A stretch of DNA of 64,000 nucleotides from contig CAVUAU010000017.1 of assembly GCA_963739625.1 (NCBI GenBank), forward strand, positions 1 through 64,000. The letters are read 5' to 3'. The notes under the pieces are model-generated. The model was not told the DNA's origin. It did no database searches and was given only the letters and a program-made list of their open reading frames with translations. The first letter of the stretch is position 1, and the number at the start of each line of letters is the position of its first letter. Position numbers and translations under genes: made by a program. Positions 34,672 through 43,303 of this stretch are shown here, one piece after another. The DNA is from Salinimicrobium sp963739625. GTDB lineage: Bacteria; Bacteroidota; Bacteroidia; Flavobacteriales; Flavobacteriaceae.

Positions 34672-35664
34672 ATGAATACCTATACAGCATCCGAAGATCG
34701 CTATGAAAAAATGGAATACCGCCGCTGCGGCAAAAGCGGAATTCTCCTGCCCCTGCTCTCTCTGGGCCTGTGGCACAATTTCGGGGACGTCGACGATTTT
34801 GACACCTCGAGGGCACTTTTAAGAACAGCTTTTGACAATGGGATCACCCATTTCGATCTTGCCAATAATTACGGACCTCCATACGGTTCCGCAGAAAAGA
34901 ACTTCGGAAAGATCTTTGCCGAAGATTTTAAGCAGTACCGGGACGAGTTGATCATTTCTACTAAAGCCGGCTGGGATATGTGGCCGGGTCCCTACGGAAA
35001 TTTCGGCTCCCGAAAATACCTCATCGCCAGTCTGGATCAATCCCTGAAAAGAATGGGACTGGACTATGTCGATATTTTCTATCACCACCGTCCCGATCCC
35101 GAAACACCTTTAGAAGAAACCATGGGCGCGCTAGACCAGATCGTGCGCCAGGGAAAAGCCCTTTATGTGGGCATCTCCCAATATTCCGCAGGAGACACTG
35201 CAAGGGCTGCAGCAATCCTTAAGCAGCAGGGAACGCCTTTCCTTATCCACCAGCCGCGCTACAATATGTTTGACAGGTGGGTTGAAAACGGCCTTTTAGA
35301 CACCCTGGAAACTCACGGAATTGGCAGCATAGTCTTCTCCCCTCTCGCCCAGGGCATTCTCACGGGAAAATATCTCAACGGCATTCCCAAGGATTCCCGC
35401 GCTGCACGCGAAGGCGGCTATCTGGACAGGAATATTATCACTCCTGCAGTTGTTGAGAAAGTGCAAAACCTGAATGAACTCGCTCAAAAAAGAGGTCAGA
35501 GCCTCGCTCAAATGGCCATTGCCTGGCTGCTAAAAGACGAGCGGGTAACTTCGGTTCTCATTGGCGTTAGCAAGGTTTCCCAGCTTCAGGACAATCTTGA
35601 CGGACTTAAAAATCGATCCTTTTCTGAAGCAGAACTAAGACAGATAGAACAAATCCTGCAATAG
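34672..35664 (+). CDS. aldo/keto reductase (YghZ/L-glyceraldehyde-3-P reductase type)
   Basis: 330 residues from ATG 34672; the TTG ten codons upstream is unlikely. This is a TIM-barrel AKR: THFDLANNYGPPYGSAEKNF holds the Asp/Tyr, IISTKAGWDMWPGPYG the Lys, and YVDIFYHHRPDPETPLEET the His. The cofactor end is VTSVLIGVSKVSQLQDNL. The GxxYG insert WDMWPGPYGNFGSRKYL is typical of YghZ, which reduces L-glyceraldehyde 3-phosphate and methylglyoxal with NADPH. It is followed 53 bases later by an SMP-30 family gene. Confidence 0.9.
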   Translation: MNTYTASEDRYEKMEYRRCGKSGILLPLLSLGLWHNFGDVDDFDTSRALLRTAFDNGITHFDLANNYGPPYGSAEKNFGKIFAEDFKQYRDELIISTKAGWDMWPGPYGNFGSRKYLIASLDQSLKRMGLDYVDIFYHHRPDPETPLEETMGALDQIVRQGKALYVGISQYSAGDTARAAAILKQQGTPFLIHQPRYNMFDRWVENGLLDTLETHGIGSIVFSPLAQGILTGKYLNGIPKDSRAAREGGYLDRNIITPAVVEKVQNLNELAQKRGQSLAQMAIAWLLKDERVTSVLIGVSKVSQLQDNLDGLKNRSFSEAELRQIEQILQ

Positions 35665-35717
35665 CAGTAAAAAAATGCCTTTTAAAGGCCCTATAATTAA
35701 ACAGTAAAATACCAAAT

Positions 35718-36611
35718 ATGAAGGTTCCCTGCACGCTTTTTTTATTTACAATGATCTTCGGAGTTTCCGGAAATTCCCAGGAAAAGCCTCTTATAGCTGA
35801 AGGTGCAGAACTGCAACTGGTGGCTGATGGCTTTGATTTTACCGAAGGACCTGCCGCAGACGCAGCGGGTAACGTATATTTTACAGACCAACCCAATAAC
35901 AGGATCCACAAATGGTCTGCTGAGAATGGAGAAGTATCTGTTTTCATGGAAGATTCCGGTCGTGCCAACGGACTTTATTTTGGTCCCGCCGGAAATCTTT
36001 ATGCCTGTGCCGATGGAAATTCGGAATTGTGGAAGATCACCGACGGCAAAAAGGTACAGGTGATTTCCGGCACATTTGATGGCAAAAAATTCAACGGTCC
36101 CAATGACCTTTGGGTCGACTCCAAAGGTGGGATCTACTTTACAGATCCTTATTACAAACGGCCTTACCGCAATTACCCTGAGCAGCCTATTAAGGAACAA
36201 AGAGTTTATTACCTCTCGCCTGATCGAAAGGAGCTAAAAGTTGCTGCGGAAGATCTTGTAAAACCTAACGGCATCATTGGCACGCCAGACGGCAAGACCC
36301 TTTTTGTGGCCGATATTGAAGACAACAAGACCTGGAAATATGACATAGCCGAAGATGGAAGTCTTGAAAACAAAACTTTGTTCACCAACCTCGGTTCTGA
36401 TGGAATGACCTTAGATGAGCGCGGCAATGTTTACCTCACCGGCGACGGAGTGACAGTTTTTAACCCCAAAGGTGAAAAGATCCTGCACATCCCTATCGAC
36501 AAAGAGTGGACTGCAAATGTCACTTTTGGAGGAAAAGACCACTGTCGTCTCTTTATTACGGCGATGGATTCGCTGTTTAGCATCAAGATGAATGTGAAAG
36601 GGGCGAGATAA
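35718..36611 (+). CDS. SMP-30/gluconolactonase family exported protein
   Basis: 297 residues with a signal peptide (MKVPCTLFLFTMIFGVSGNS). A six-bladed beta-propeller follows: GFDFTEGPAADAAGNVYFTD (Glu metal ligand), NGLYFGPAGNLYACADGNSE, KFNGPNDLWVDSKGGIYFTD with the NDLxxD motif, and GSDGMTLDERGNVYLTG with the Asp ligand. It is a calcium or divalent-metal lactonase fold; periplasmic sugar-lactone hydrolysis is the usual prediction. Its neighbours are sugar related (AKR, mannose-6-P isomerase). Confidence 0.9.
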   Translation: MKVPCTLFLFTMIFGVSGNSQEKPLIAEGAELQLVADGFDFTEGPAADAAGNVYFTDQPNNRIHKWSAENGEVSVFMEDSGRANGLYFGPAGNLYACADGNSELWKITDGKKVQVISGTFDGKKFNGPNDLWVDSKGGIYFTDPYYKRPYRNYPEQPIKEQRVYYLSPDRKELKVAAEDLVKPNGIIGTPDGKTLFVADIEDNKTWKYDIAEDGSLENKTLFTNLGSDGMTLDERGNVYLTGDGVTVFNPKGEKILHIPIDKEWTANVTFGGKDHCRLFITAMDSLFSIKMNVKGAR

Positions 36612-36630
36612 AAAAGCTGATAAGAGAAAA

Positions 36631-36663
36631 AGACCTACAAGGTCTTGGAGACCTTGCAGGTCT
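36631..36663. repeat. 33-bp near-perfect palindrome at the manA end
   Basis: AGACCTACAAGGTCT and AGACCTTGCAGGTCT-type arms around the centre; one mismatch pair (TAC versus TGC). Its right end overlaps the manA stop codon (36662-36664). It is between two convergent genes and lacks T-runs. The AAGGTCT...AGACCTT type is reminiscent of dispersed REP elements of Flavobacteria. Confidence 0.6.
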
Positions 36664-37636
36664 ATTCTATATACACTTCCAGCAGCTCTGCTCCGGCTTC
36701 AGAAAACAGCTTTACTTTATCATTTTTAGCCGGTATTAAAAGCGTCTGCCCCTGTTCAACGAGCTCAGAATTTCCTTCTATAGAAACTTCGGCTTTGCCA
36801 CTTACGCACATGTAGATCACAAAGGAATCTATTGTATTATAATCTTTTTCAAGCCTGTCTTTCAAAGGCAAATAGTTGGTCGTAAAATATTCGCAGCTGG
36901 CGATATTGTTAGACTGGTTCTCTTTTGAAGTATATTCCCTTTTAAAATCATCTTTTTTCTCAAAATCTATAGCGTCAAGAGCAAGATCTGTATGCAGTTC
37001 CCTGGAATTTCCTTCGGCGTCCACTCTATCCCAGTCGTAGATGCGATAGGTAATATCTGAGGTTTGCTGAATTTCTGCTAACAGGACTCCGGCGCCAATG
37101 GCGTGTACTTTCCCGGTATTGATGAAAAAAGCATCTCCTTTTTTTACTTTTTCGAAGTTGAGCAGTTCGGTTATTCTCCCGGAGTTGAGGTGCTCGAGAT
37201 ATTCGGCTTCAGAAATGGTATTTTTGAAGCCCACATTGATCTCGGCTCCTTCATCTGCCTGCATGATGTACCACATCTCGGTCTTTCCGAAGGAATTGTG
37301 CTTCTTTCTTGCTATCTCGTCGTGAGGATGCAGTTGTACCGAAAGTTCGGTCTTTGCATCTATGAACTTGATAAGCAAGGGAAACTCTGCACCAAAGACC
37401 TCAAAATTCTCTTTACCAAGGAAATCAGATTTGTACTTCTCCAAAAGCTGGTTTAGAGTTCTGCCCTTCAGCGGGCCATTTTCTACTACAGAAATATCAT
37501 TTTTGACCCCTGAGATCTCCCAGCTTTCTCCCAGATCATTCCGGTTTGAATGTTTATTGAGGATTTGTTTTAATTTGGTTCCACCCCAGATCTTCTCCTT
37601 GAGGATGGGCGTGAATCTTATTGGGTAATTGAGCAT
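36662..37636 (-). CDS. manA: type I mannose-6-phosphate isomerase
   Basis: 324 residues. The N-terminus is YPIRFTPILKEKIWGGTKLK. The zinc site is AKTELSVQLHPHDEIARKKH plus SFGKTEMWYIMQ (Gln, His, Glu), with a further His in NTGKVHAIGAGVLLAEIQQT. The C-terminal beta-barrel ends NDKVKLFSEAGAELLEVYIE. It interconverts mannose 6-P and fructose 6-P. It is a single minus-strand gene, divergent from the carboxypeptidase-like gene. Confidence 0.93.
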   Translation of the reverse strand: MLNYPIRFTPILKEKIWGGTKLKQILNKHSNRNDLGESWEISGVKNDISVVENGPLKGRTLNQLLEKYKSDFLGKENFEVFGAEFPLLIKFIDAKTELSVQLHPHDEIARKKHNSFGKTEMWYIMQADEGAEINVGFKNTISEAEYLEHLNSGRITELLNFEKVKKGDAFFINTGKVHAIGAGVLLAEIQQTSDITYRIYDWDRVDAEGNSRELHTDLALDAIDFEKKDDFKREYTSKENQSNNIASCEYFTTNYLPLKDRLEKDYNTIDSFVIYMCVSGKAEVSIEGNSELVEQGQTLLIPAKNDKVKLFSEAGAELLEVYIE

Positions 37637-37760
37637 TGTAATGTTATTGTGGGCGGCAAAGATATTACAAAATGACAGAAGCCCGAAAGCAGGGAAAAAA
37701 GACCTTTTAAAAAAGACATTTTTGAAGCCCCTTTTTTGCTATCTTTTCTCCTTGATTACA

Positions 37761-38498
37761 ATGAGACCATTTTTCCTATTTCTATTCCTTCTCTCTACGT
37801 TGAATCTTGCAGCACAGGACAGGATGCCGGTTTCAGGTACTGTAACTACCGAGGAATTCCCTCTGGAGAACGTGCTTATAAAAAATATTTCTTCTGAAAA
37901 ATTCACAGTTTCAGATGTTTCCGGAAGGTTTCTGCTGAAGATGGCGGCAGGTGATACCATTGTACTTTCCCACGTGGGCATGCAGGACCTTATAAAATTC
38001 ATTTCTGAAGAAAACCTTCAGCAGCAGCCTCTACTGCTAAAAATGTTGCAGCACCCCGAAGAATTGAGAGAAGTTGAGATCAACGGCCATCCCGAGATCA
38101 ACGCAGTCGCTTTAGGAATTATTCCGAAGGAGATAAAAACGCTTACGATGAACGAGCGAAGGCTCAAAACTGCAGGCGATTTTAAAGCCAAGAACCTGCT
38201 GAGCCTTCTTATGGGTAGTCTTCCATTCGATCCTATTTTGAACGCGATCAATGGCAGGACCAAAAGGCTCAAAAGAAATATAGGAATTGAAAAACAACAA
38301 CGAAATATAGCTTTTTTGGAGATGCACCACATGGATTATATGCGGGACGAAATGCAGCTAAACAAAGTCCAGGCTCAACGTCTCATAGACTTTATCATAG
38401 AAGACCCGGCACTACAGGCCATCCTAGATTCCGGAAATGATGCCCGGCTCCAATTTTTCCTTCAGGACGCGTGGTTTAAACTCAAGAATCAAGGCTAA
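37761..38498 (+). CDS. exported carboxypeptidase-regulatory-like domain protein
   Basis: 245 residues starting at ATG 37761 (MRPFFLFLFLLSTLNLAAQD, signal peptide); the longer upstream frame has no signal and overlaps the divergent promoter. Residues 22-95 are a CarboxypepD_reg-like (DUF4480) beta-sandwich: MPVSGTVTTEEFPLENVLIK, SDVSGRFLLKMAAGDTIVLS. The rest is helical with EKQQRNIAFLEMHHMDYMRD and LIDFIIEDPALQAILDSGND. TonB-dependent transporter barrels are absent, so it is a free periplasmic or outer-membrane-associated protein of unknown role. Confidence 0.82.
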   Translation: MRPFFLFLFLLSTLNLAAQDRMPVSGTVTTEEFPLENVLIKNISSEKFTVSDVSGRFLLKMAAGDTIVLSHVGMQDLIKFISEENLQQQPLLLKMLQHPEELREVEINGHPEINAVALGIIPKEIKTLTMNERRLKTAGDFKAKNLLSLLMGSLPFDPILNAINGRTKRLKRNIGIEKQQRNIAFLEMHHMDYMRDEMQLNKVQAQRLIDFIIEDPALQAILDSGNDARLQFFLQDAWFKLKNQG

Positions 38499-38619
38499 CT
38501 AGCTTCCTCAACTTTTACGTAAATCTTTGTTAAACTCCTCCTTCTAAGTGAGTTTTTCATGCGCTATTCTCATAAATTTATAAACGGTCTTGAAATACAG
38601 AAAAAAAAGTGTGGTTTTA

Positions 38620-38633
38620 TTATGCGTGCATAA
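38620..38633. promoter_or_regulatory. 14-bp palindrome, candidate MarR operator
   Basis: TTATGCGTGCATAA: perfect TTATGC/GCATAA arms with a 2-base centre, 11 bases before the -7 box of the marR gene. The position suits repression of marR and the beta-oxidation genes behind it. Confidence 0.55.
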
Positions 38634-38643
38634 CAAATTTTTA

Positions 38644-38651
38644 TAACTTTG
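38644..38651 (+). promoter_or_regulatory. candidate -7 box TAACTTTG for the beta-oxidation operon
   Basis: TAnnTTTG match ending 6 bases before ATG 38658, so the mRNA leader would be very short or absent. Confidence 0.5.
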
Positions 38652-38657
38652 AGATCG

Positions 38658-39092
38658 ATGAAATACAAGACCATTGATTATGTACTGCGTGCTACCTGGA
38701 TCTCGGTAGCCAAAATGTACAATGAAGAGGCCAGTAAGGAAGGCAGCACCATGGCAACAGGCTTTGCCTTGCTGAACATTGATCCAGAGAACGGCACCCC
38801 CTCAACTTCGCTGGGACCAAAAATGGGTATGGAGGCCACAAGCCTTTCCCGTACCCTTAAAACCATGGAAGATAAAGGACTCATTTTGAGAAGAAAAAAT
38901 CCTGAAGACGGCAGGAGCGTGCTTATCCACCTCACAGACTTTGGCCGGGAAATGAGGGACTATTCCAAACAGGTAGTCCTTAGTTTCGATGAAGCGGTGA
39001 AAAGGGAAATTCCGCAGGAAGATCTGGAGAAATTCATAGAGGTAGCCGGGAAGATCATGGAGCTTATCGCTTCAAAAAAAGTATATAAATAG
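38658..39092 (+). CDS. MarR family transcriptional regulator
   Basis: 144 residues from ATG 38658; an upstream TTG lies in the promoter. Winged helix: ATGFALLNIDPENGTPSTSL, GPKMGMEATSLSRTLKTMED (recognition helix), KGLILRRKNPEDGRSVLIHL (wing). It is the first gene before the HADH/ECH, thiolase and acyl-CoA dehydrogenase genes, so it probably represses beta-oxidation and is released by acyl-CoA or fatty acid. A perfect palindrome sits upstream. It replaces the FadR/TetR regulators used in other phyla. Confidence 0.88.
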   Translation: MKYKTIDYVLRATWISVAKMYNEEASKEGSTMATGFALLNIDPENGTPSTSLGPKMGMEATSLSRTLKTMEDKGLILRRKNPEDGRSVLIHLTDFGREMRDYSKQVVLSFDEAVKREIPQEDLEKFIEVAGKIMELIASKKVYK

Positions 39093-39140
39093 CAGCCTTA
39101 GGGAAACCACACCGGCTGTGATATCATAAACAATAACAAC

Positions 39141-41547
39141 ATGAAACGAAGAATCAACAAAGTTGCAGTAATCGGCTCTGGAATTATGGGGAGCGGGATT
39201 GCCTGCCATTTTGCCAATATTGGCGTGGAGGTCCTCCTGCTGGACATAGTGCCGAGAGAATTAACAGAAAAGGAAAAAAGTAAGGGCCTAACGCTTGAAG
39301 ACAAAAGCGTGCGTAACAGGATCGTAAATGACTCTTTACAGGCTGCCTTGAAGTCAAAACCCTCGCCCATCTATCACAAAGATTTCGCAAATCGCATAAA
39401 GACCGGAAACCTGCAGGATGATATTTCTAAAGTTTCTAAAGTAGACTGGATCATAGAGGTGGTGGTTGAAAGACTGGATATCAAAAAACAGGTTTTTGAC
39501 AACCTTGAAAAGCATAGAAAAGAAGGAACCCTTATAACTTCTAATACTTCCGGAATTCCAATCCAGCAGATGAGCGAAGGACGAAGTGAAGATTTCCAGA
39601 AACACTTCTGCGGAACTCACTTCTTCAACCCTCCAAGATATTTAAGGTTGTTCGAGATCATTCCGGGGCCAAAAACTTCCGAAGATGTTCTTGAATTCCT
39701 AAACGAATACGGTGAAAAATTCCTCGGAAAAACTTCGGTAGTAGCAAAAGATACTCCCGCTTTTATAGGGAACAGAATTGGAACCTACAGCATCATGAGT
39801 CTTTTTCACATGGTGAAGGAGCTGGGACTCACTGTTGAGGAAGTCGACAAACTAACAGGACCGGTGATAGGGAGGCAAAAATCTGCCACTTTTCGCACCG
39901 TAGATCTAGTGGGGCTTGATACCCTGAAGCATGTTGCTGAAGGTTTGCATAAAGGTGTGCCAACAGATGAAGAACACGATCTTTTCGCCATGCCCGACTA
40001 TATCAACACTATGGTCGAAAACGAATGGTTTGGAAGTAAGAGCGGCCAGGGCTTCTACAAAAAGATCAAGAACGATGACGGCTCAAGTGAGATACAATCG
40101 TTTAGACCTGGATACCCTGGAATACAGAGCTCAAAAAAGGGAAAATTTTGCTACTCTCGAGCAAACGAAAACGATTGACAAAGTAGAAGACCGGTTTAAA
40201 GTTCTTGTCAACGGTAAAGACAAGGCAGGTGAATTCTACAGAAAGAATTTTTCAGCCATTTTTGCATATTCTTCACGACGCATTCCTGAGATTACAGATG
40301 AGCTCTACAAGATAGATGATGCCATGAAGGCCGGTTACGGCTGGGAACAGGGCCCATTCCAGATTTGGGATGCTATAGGTGTTGAAAAAGGTATTGAGAT
40401 GATGAAAGCCGAAGGCAAAGCACCTGCGGCCTGGGTCAATGAAATGCTGGAAAGCGGCAGTAAGAGCTTTTACACAGTAAAAGAAGGAAATACTTTTTAC
40501 TACGACATCCCAACAAAATCTTACAAGAAAATTCCGGGGCAGGATGCTTTCATTATTCTGGACAACATCAGGGAATCTAAAGAGGTCTTCAAGAACAGCG
40601 GCGTAGTTGTGGAAGATCTTGGCGACGGAATCCTGAATGTTGAATTCCGCAGTAAGATGAATACTATTGGTGGCGATGTGCTCGATGGCTTGAACAAAGC
40701 CTTTGACATAGCCGAAAAAGACTACCAGGGACTGGTAGTTGCAAACAACGGAAAGAATTTTTCTGTAGGAGCTAACATTGGGATGATCTTTATGTTGGCG
40801 GTAGACCAGGAGTATGATGAGCTAAACATGGCCATCAAATATTTCCAGGACACGATGATGCGCATGCGCTATTCCAGCATTCCTACAGTAGCCGCGCCAC
40901 ATGCGATGACTTTGGGAGGTGGTTGTGAACTTTCACTTCATGCCGACAAAGTGGTTGCTGCAGCAGAAACTTACATAGGACTTGTAGAATTTGGCGTTGG
41001 GGTTATTCCCGGCGGAGGAGGTTCCAAGGAGATGACGGTTCGCGCTTCAGATACTTTCCAGAAAGATGACGTGGAGCTCAACAGGCTTCGGGAGCACTTT
41101 TTAACTATTGGAATGGCTAAGGTTTCGACTTCAGCATATGAGGCTTTTGACACCAACATTCTTCAGAAAGGAAAAGATATAGTAGTAATAAATCCGGATC
41201 GCCAACTGGCAATTGCTAAGCAACACGCCCTGCTTATGGCAGAAAATGGATACACGAAACCAATTCCACGAACAGACATAAAAGTTCTTGGAAAACAGGC
41301 TTTAGGAGCGTTCTACGTGGGAACAGACCAGATGCTGGCAGGAAAATACATTAGCGAGCACGACAAAAAGATCGCCAACAAACTTGCATACGTAATGGCA
41401 GGTGGAGATCTTTCTGAGAACTCGTATGTAAGCGAGCAGTACCTGCTTGACCTGGAACGTGAGGCTTTCCTATCTCTAACAGGAGAAAGAAAAACCCTTG
41501 AGAGGCTGCAGCATATGTTGAAGAAAGGGAAACCTCTTAGAAACTAG
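39141..41547 (+). pseudogene. 3-hydroxyacyl-CoA dehydrogenase / enoyl-CoA hydratase fusion, single-base frameshift
   Basis: A beta-oxidation multifunctional enzyme of 801 residues when one T of the TTT at 40101-40103 is skipped. The first frame has the NAD fold (KVAVIGSGIMGSGIACHFAN) and the HADH C-terminal domain (FGSKSGQGFYKKIKNDDGSS). After the skip it continues SLDLDTLEYRAQKRENFATL and then a crotonase domain (DYQGLVVANNGKNFSVGANI; GGGCELSLHADKVVAAAETY; GVGVIPGGGGSKEM). Domain order is dehydrogenase first, the reverse of E. coli FadB. As written, the first frame ends 15 residues after the shift, so only the dehydrogenase part would be made. It is in an operon with thiolase and acyl-CoA dehydrogenase. 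Confidence 0.88.
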
Positions 41548-41580
41548 ACTTGAGATGTGAGACTTGAGATTTGAGATGAA
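41548..41580 (+). repeat. left heptad repeat of the four-helix-bundle element
   Basis: Four units of 7 bp with consensus AYTTGAG (ACTTGAG, ATGTGAG, ACTTGAG, ATTTGAG) start directly after the previous stop codon. Confidence 0.75.
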
Positions 41581-41596
41581 CCTAAAACTAAAGACG

Positions 41597-41950
41597 ATGC
41601 ATAATTTTCAAAATTTAAAGATCTGGCAAAAAGCTATGGACGTGGCGGAATACTGCTACCTGATCTCTGCTGAATTTCCAACAGAAGAAAAGTTCGGCCT
41701 CACCAGTCAAATTAGAAGAAGTGCAATCTCTGTTCCTTCCAACATTGCTGAAGGTGCAGGGAGAAACACTGACGGGGAATTTAAAAATTTCCTCGGCATC
41801 GCAAGCGGTTCCTCAAACGAATTGATGACCCAGTTGATCCTATCTCATCGTCTCAAATTGATTGAAGAAGAAAAAGTAACACCACTTATAAAAGACTTGA
41901 TCGAAGTTCAAAAGATGAACTACACCCTGATAAAGAAATTCTCGAAATGA
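41597..41950 (+). CDS. four-helix bundle protein (S23 / 23S rRNA intervening-sequence family)
   Basis: 117 residues from ATG 41597 (MHNFQNLKIWQKAMDVAEYC); family members start at this point. The family signature is GLTSQIRRSAISVPSNIAEG followed by AGRNTDGEFKNFLGIASGSS and NELMTQLILSHRLKL. The fold is a pentameric four-helix bundle, related to the accessory protein Avd of diversity-generating retroelements, with a basic surface for nucleic acid binding. The gene interrupts a beta-oxidation operon and is bracketed by inverted heptad repeats, so it looks like cargo of a small mobile or repeat element. Confidence 0.9.
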   Translation: MHNFQNLKIWQKAMDVAEYCYLISAEFPTEEKFGLTSQIRRSAISVPSNIAEGAGRNTDGEFKNFLGIASGSSNELMTQLILSHRLKLIEEEKVTPLIKDLIEVQKMNYTLIKKFSK

Positions 41951-41957
41951 ACTTTTT

Positions 41958-41992
41958 GTCTAAAATCTCAAGTCTAACATCTAATATCTTAT
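41958..41992 (+). repeat. right heptad repeat of the four-helix-bundle element
   Basis: 7-bp period units GTCTAAA, ATCTCAA, GTCTAAC, ATCTAAT, ATCTTA: the reverse complement of the left-end type (ATCTCAA versus TTGAGAT). They end 3 bases before the thiolase ATG. Confidence 0.75.
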
Positions 41993-41995
41993 AAA

Positions 41996-43186
41996 ATGAA
42001 AACAGCATACATAGTAAAAGCATACAGAACCGCGGTTGGAAAAGCTCCTCGTGGACTGTTCAGATTCAAAAGGCCAGATGAGCTTGCAGCGGAAACCATT
42101 CAGTACATGCTCAAGCAAGTGCCTGAATTCGACAAGAAGAGAATTGATGATGTCATCGTGGGAAATGCCATGCCCGAAGCCGAACAAGGTCTCAACGTAG
42201 GAAGGTTTATTTCTCTCATGGGGCTTAACACAGTTGATGTTCCCGGGATGACCGTTAACCGCTACTGTGCTTCGGGTCTTGAAACTATTGCCATTGCCAC
42301 CGCCAAGATACAAAGTGGAATGGCAGATTGCATCATCGCCGGAGGTGCAGAAAGCATGAGCTACATTCCTATGGGTGGATATAAACCGGTACCCGATTAC
42401 AAACTGGCGAAAGAAGGCCATGAAGATTATTATTGGGGAATGGGCCTTACAGCTGAAGCAGTTGCAAAAAAATACAAGGTGAGCAGGGAAGACCAGGATG
42501 AATTTGCCTACAATTCCCACCAAAAGTCTCTAAAAGCACAAAAAGAAGATCGTTTCCAGGACCAGATCGTGCCTATCACCATTGATCAGACCTACGTTGA
42601 CGAAAATGGCAAGAAACAAACCCGTTCCTACACTGTAAATAAAGATGAAGGGCCACGCGCTGACACTTCAAAAGAGGTTTTGGCAAAACTGCGTCCTGTT
42701 TTTGAGGAAGGCGGAAGTGTAACCGCGGGAAATAGTTCTCAAATGAGCGACGGGGCAGCATTTACCCTCATCATGAGCGAAGAGATGGTAAAAGAGCTGA
42801 ACCTGGAGCCAATCGCGAGACTTGTAAGCTATGCTGCGGTGGGCGTTGAACCGGCTATCATGGGAATTGGACCTGTTTATGCCATTCCGGAAGCTTTGAA
42901 GAAAGCCGGAATGAAGAAAGATGACATGGAACTAATTGAACTCAACGAAGCTTTTGCTTCGCAGTCGCTTGCGGTGATTCGAGAACTAGGATTGGATATG
43001 GACCGCATGAACCCGAATGGAGGCGCTATTTCAATGGGTCACCCTCTTGGTTGTACAGGTACAAAACTTTCAGTCCAACTCTTCGACGAGATGCGAAAAC
43101 GCAACCTTCAAAACAAACATGGAATGGTAACCATGTGCGTAGGAACAGGACAGGGAGCAGCGGGAGTGTTTGAGTTTCTTTCTTAA
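41996..43186 (+). CDS. fadA: acetyl-CoA C-acyltransferase (3-ketoacyl-CoA thiolase)
   Basis: 396 residues. The catalytic Cys is in GMTVNRYCASGLETIAIATA (near residue 88); His is in ELNEAFASQSLAVIRELGLD and the second Cys in GGAISMGHPLGCTGTKLSVQ with MCVGTGQGAAGVFE. It cleaves 3-ketoacyl-CoA to acetyl-CoA and a shortened acyl-CoA, the last beta-oxidation step. The gene is between the HADH/ECH fusion and the acyl-CoA dehydrogenase, with a heptad-repeat element on each side. Confidence 0.95.
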   Translation: MKTAYIVKAYRTAVGKAPRGLFRFKRPDELAAETIQYMLKQVPEFDKKRIDDVIVGNAMPEAEQGLNVGRFISLMGLNTVDVPGMTVNRYCASGLETIAIATAKIQSGMADCIIAGGAESMSYIPMGGYKPVPDYKLAKEGHEDYYWGMGLTAEAVAKKYKVSREDQDEFAYNSHQKSLKAQKEDRFQDQIVPITIDQTYVDENGKKQTRSYTVNKDEGPRADTSKEVLAKLRPVFEEGGSVTAGNSSQMSDGAAFTLIMSEEMVKELNLEPIARLVSYAAVGVEPAIMGIGPVYAIPEALKKAGMKKDDMELIELNEAFASQSLAVIRELGLDMDRMNPNGGAISMGHPLGCTGTKLSVQLFDEMRKRNLQNKHGMVTMCVGTGQGAAGVFEFLS

Positions 43187-43188
43187 AA

Positions 43189-43300
43189 GATTTGAGAAAT
43201 TGAGATCTGAGACATGAGATCTTGAAAAACTATACAATTTCTATAAAATAATCTTGGGATAAAGTCTAACATCTAAAATCTCAAGTCTAACATCTAAAAC
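43189..43300 (+). repeat. gene-less copy of the heptad-repeat element
   Basis: Left units (ATTTGAG, AAATTGAG, ATCTGAG, ACATGAG, 43190-43220) and right units (GTCTAAC, ATCTAAA, ATCTCAA, GTCTAAC, ATCTAAA, 43264-43298) enclose only about 40 bases with no ORF. Ends, order and position (between a stop and the next ATG) match the copy at 41548-41992 that holds the four-helix-bundle gene. Confidence 0.72.
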
Positions 43301-43303
43301 AAA

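Noticed and set aside
41597..41950. Diversity-generating retroelement (the four-helix protein as Avd)
   Set aside because: No reverse transcriptase, template or variable repeat is seen nearby.
41548..43300. A CRISPR array at the heptad repeats
   Set aside because: Units are 7 bp, contiguous without spacers, and no cas genes are present.
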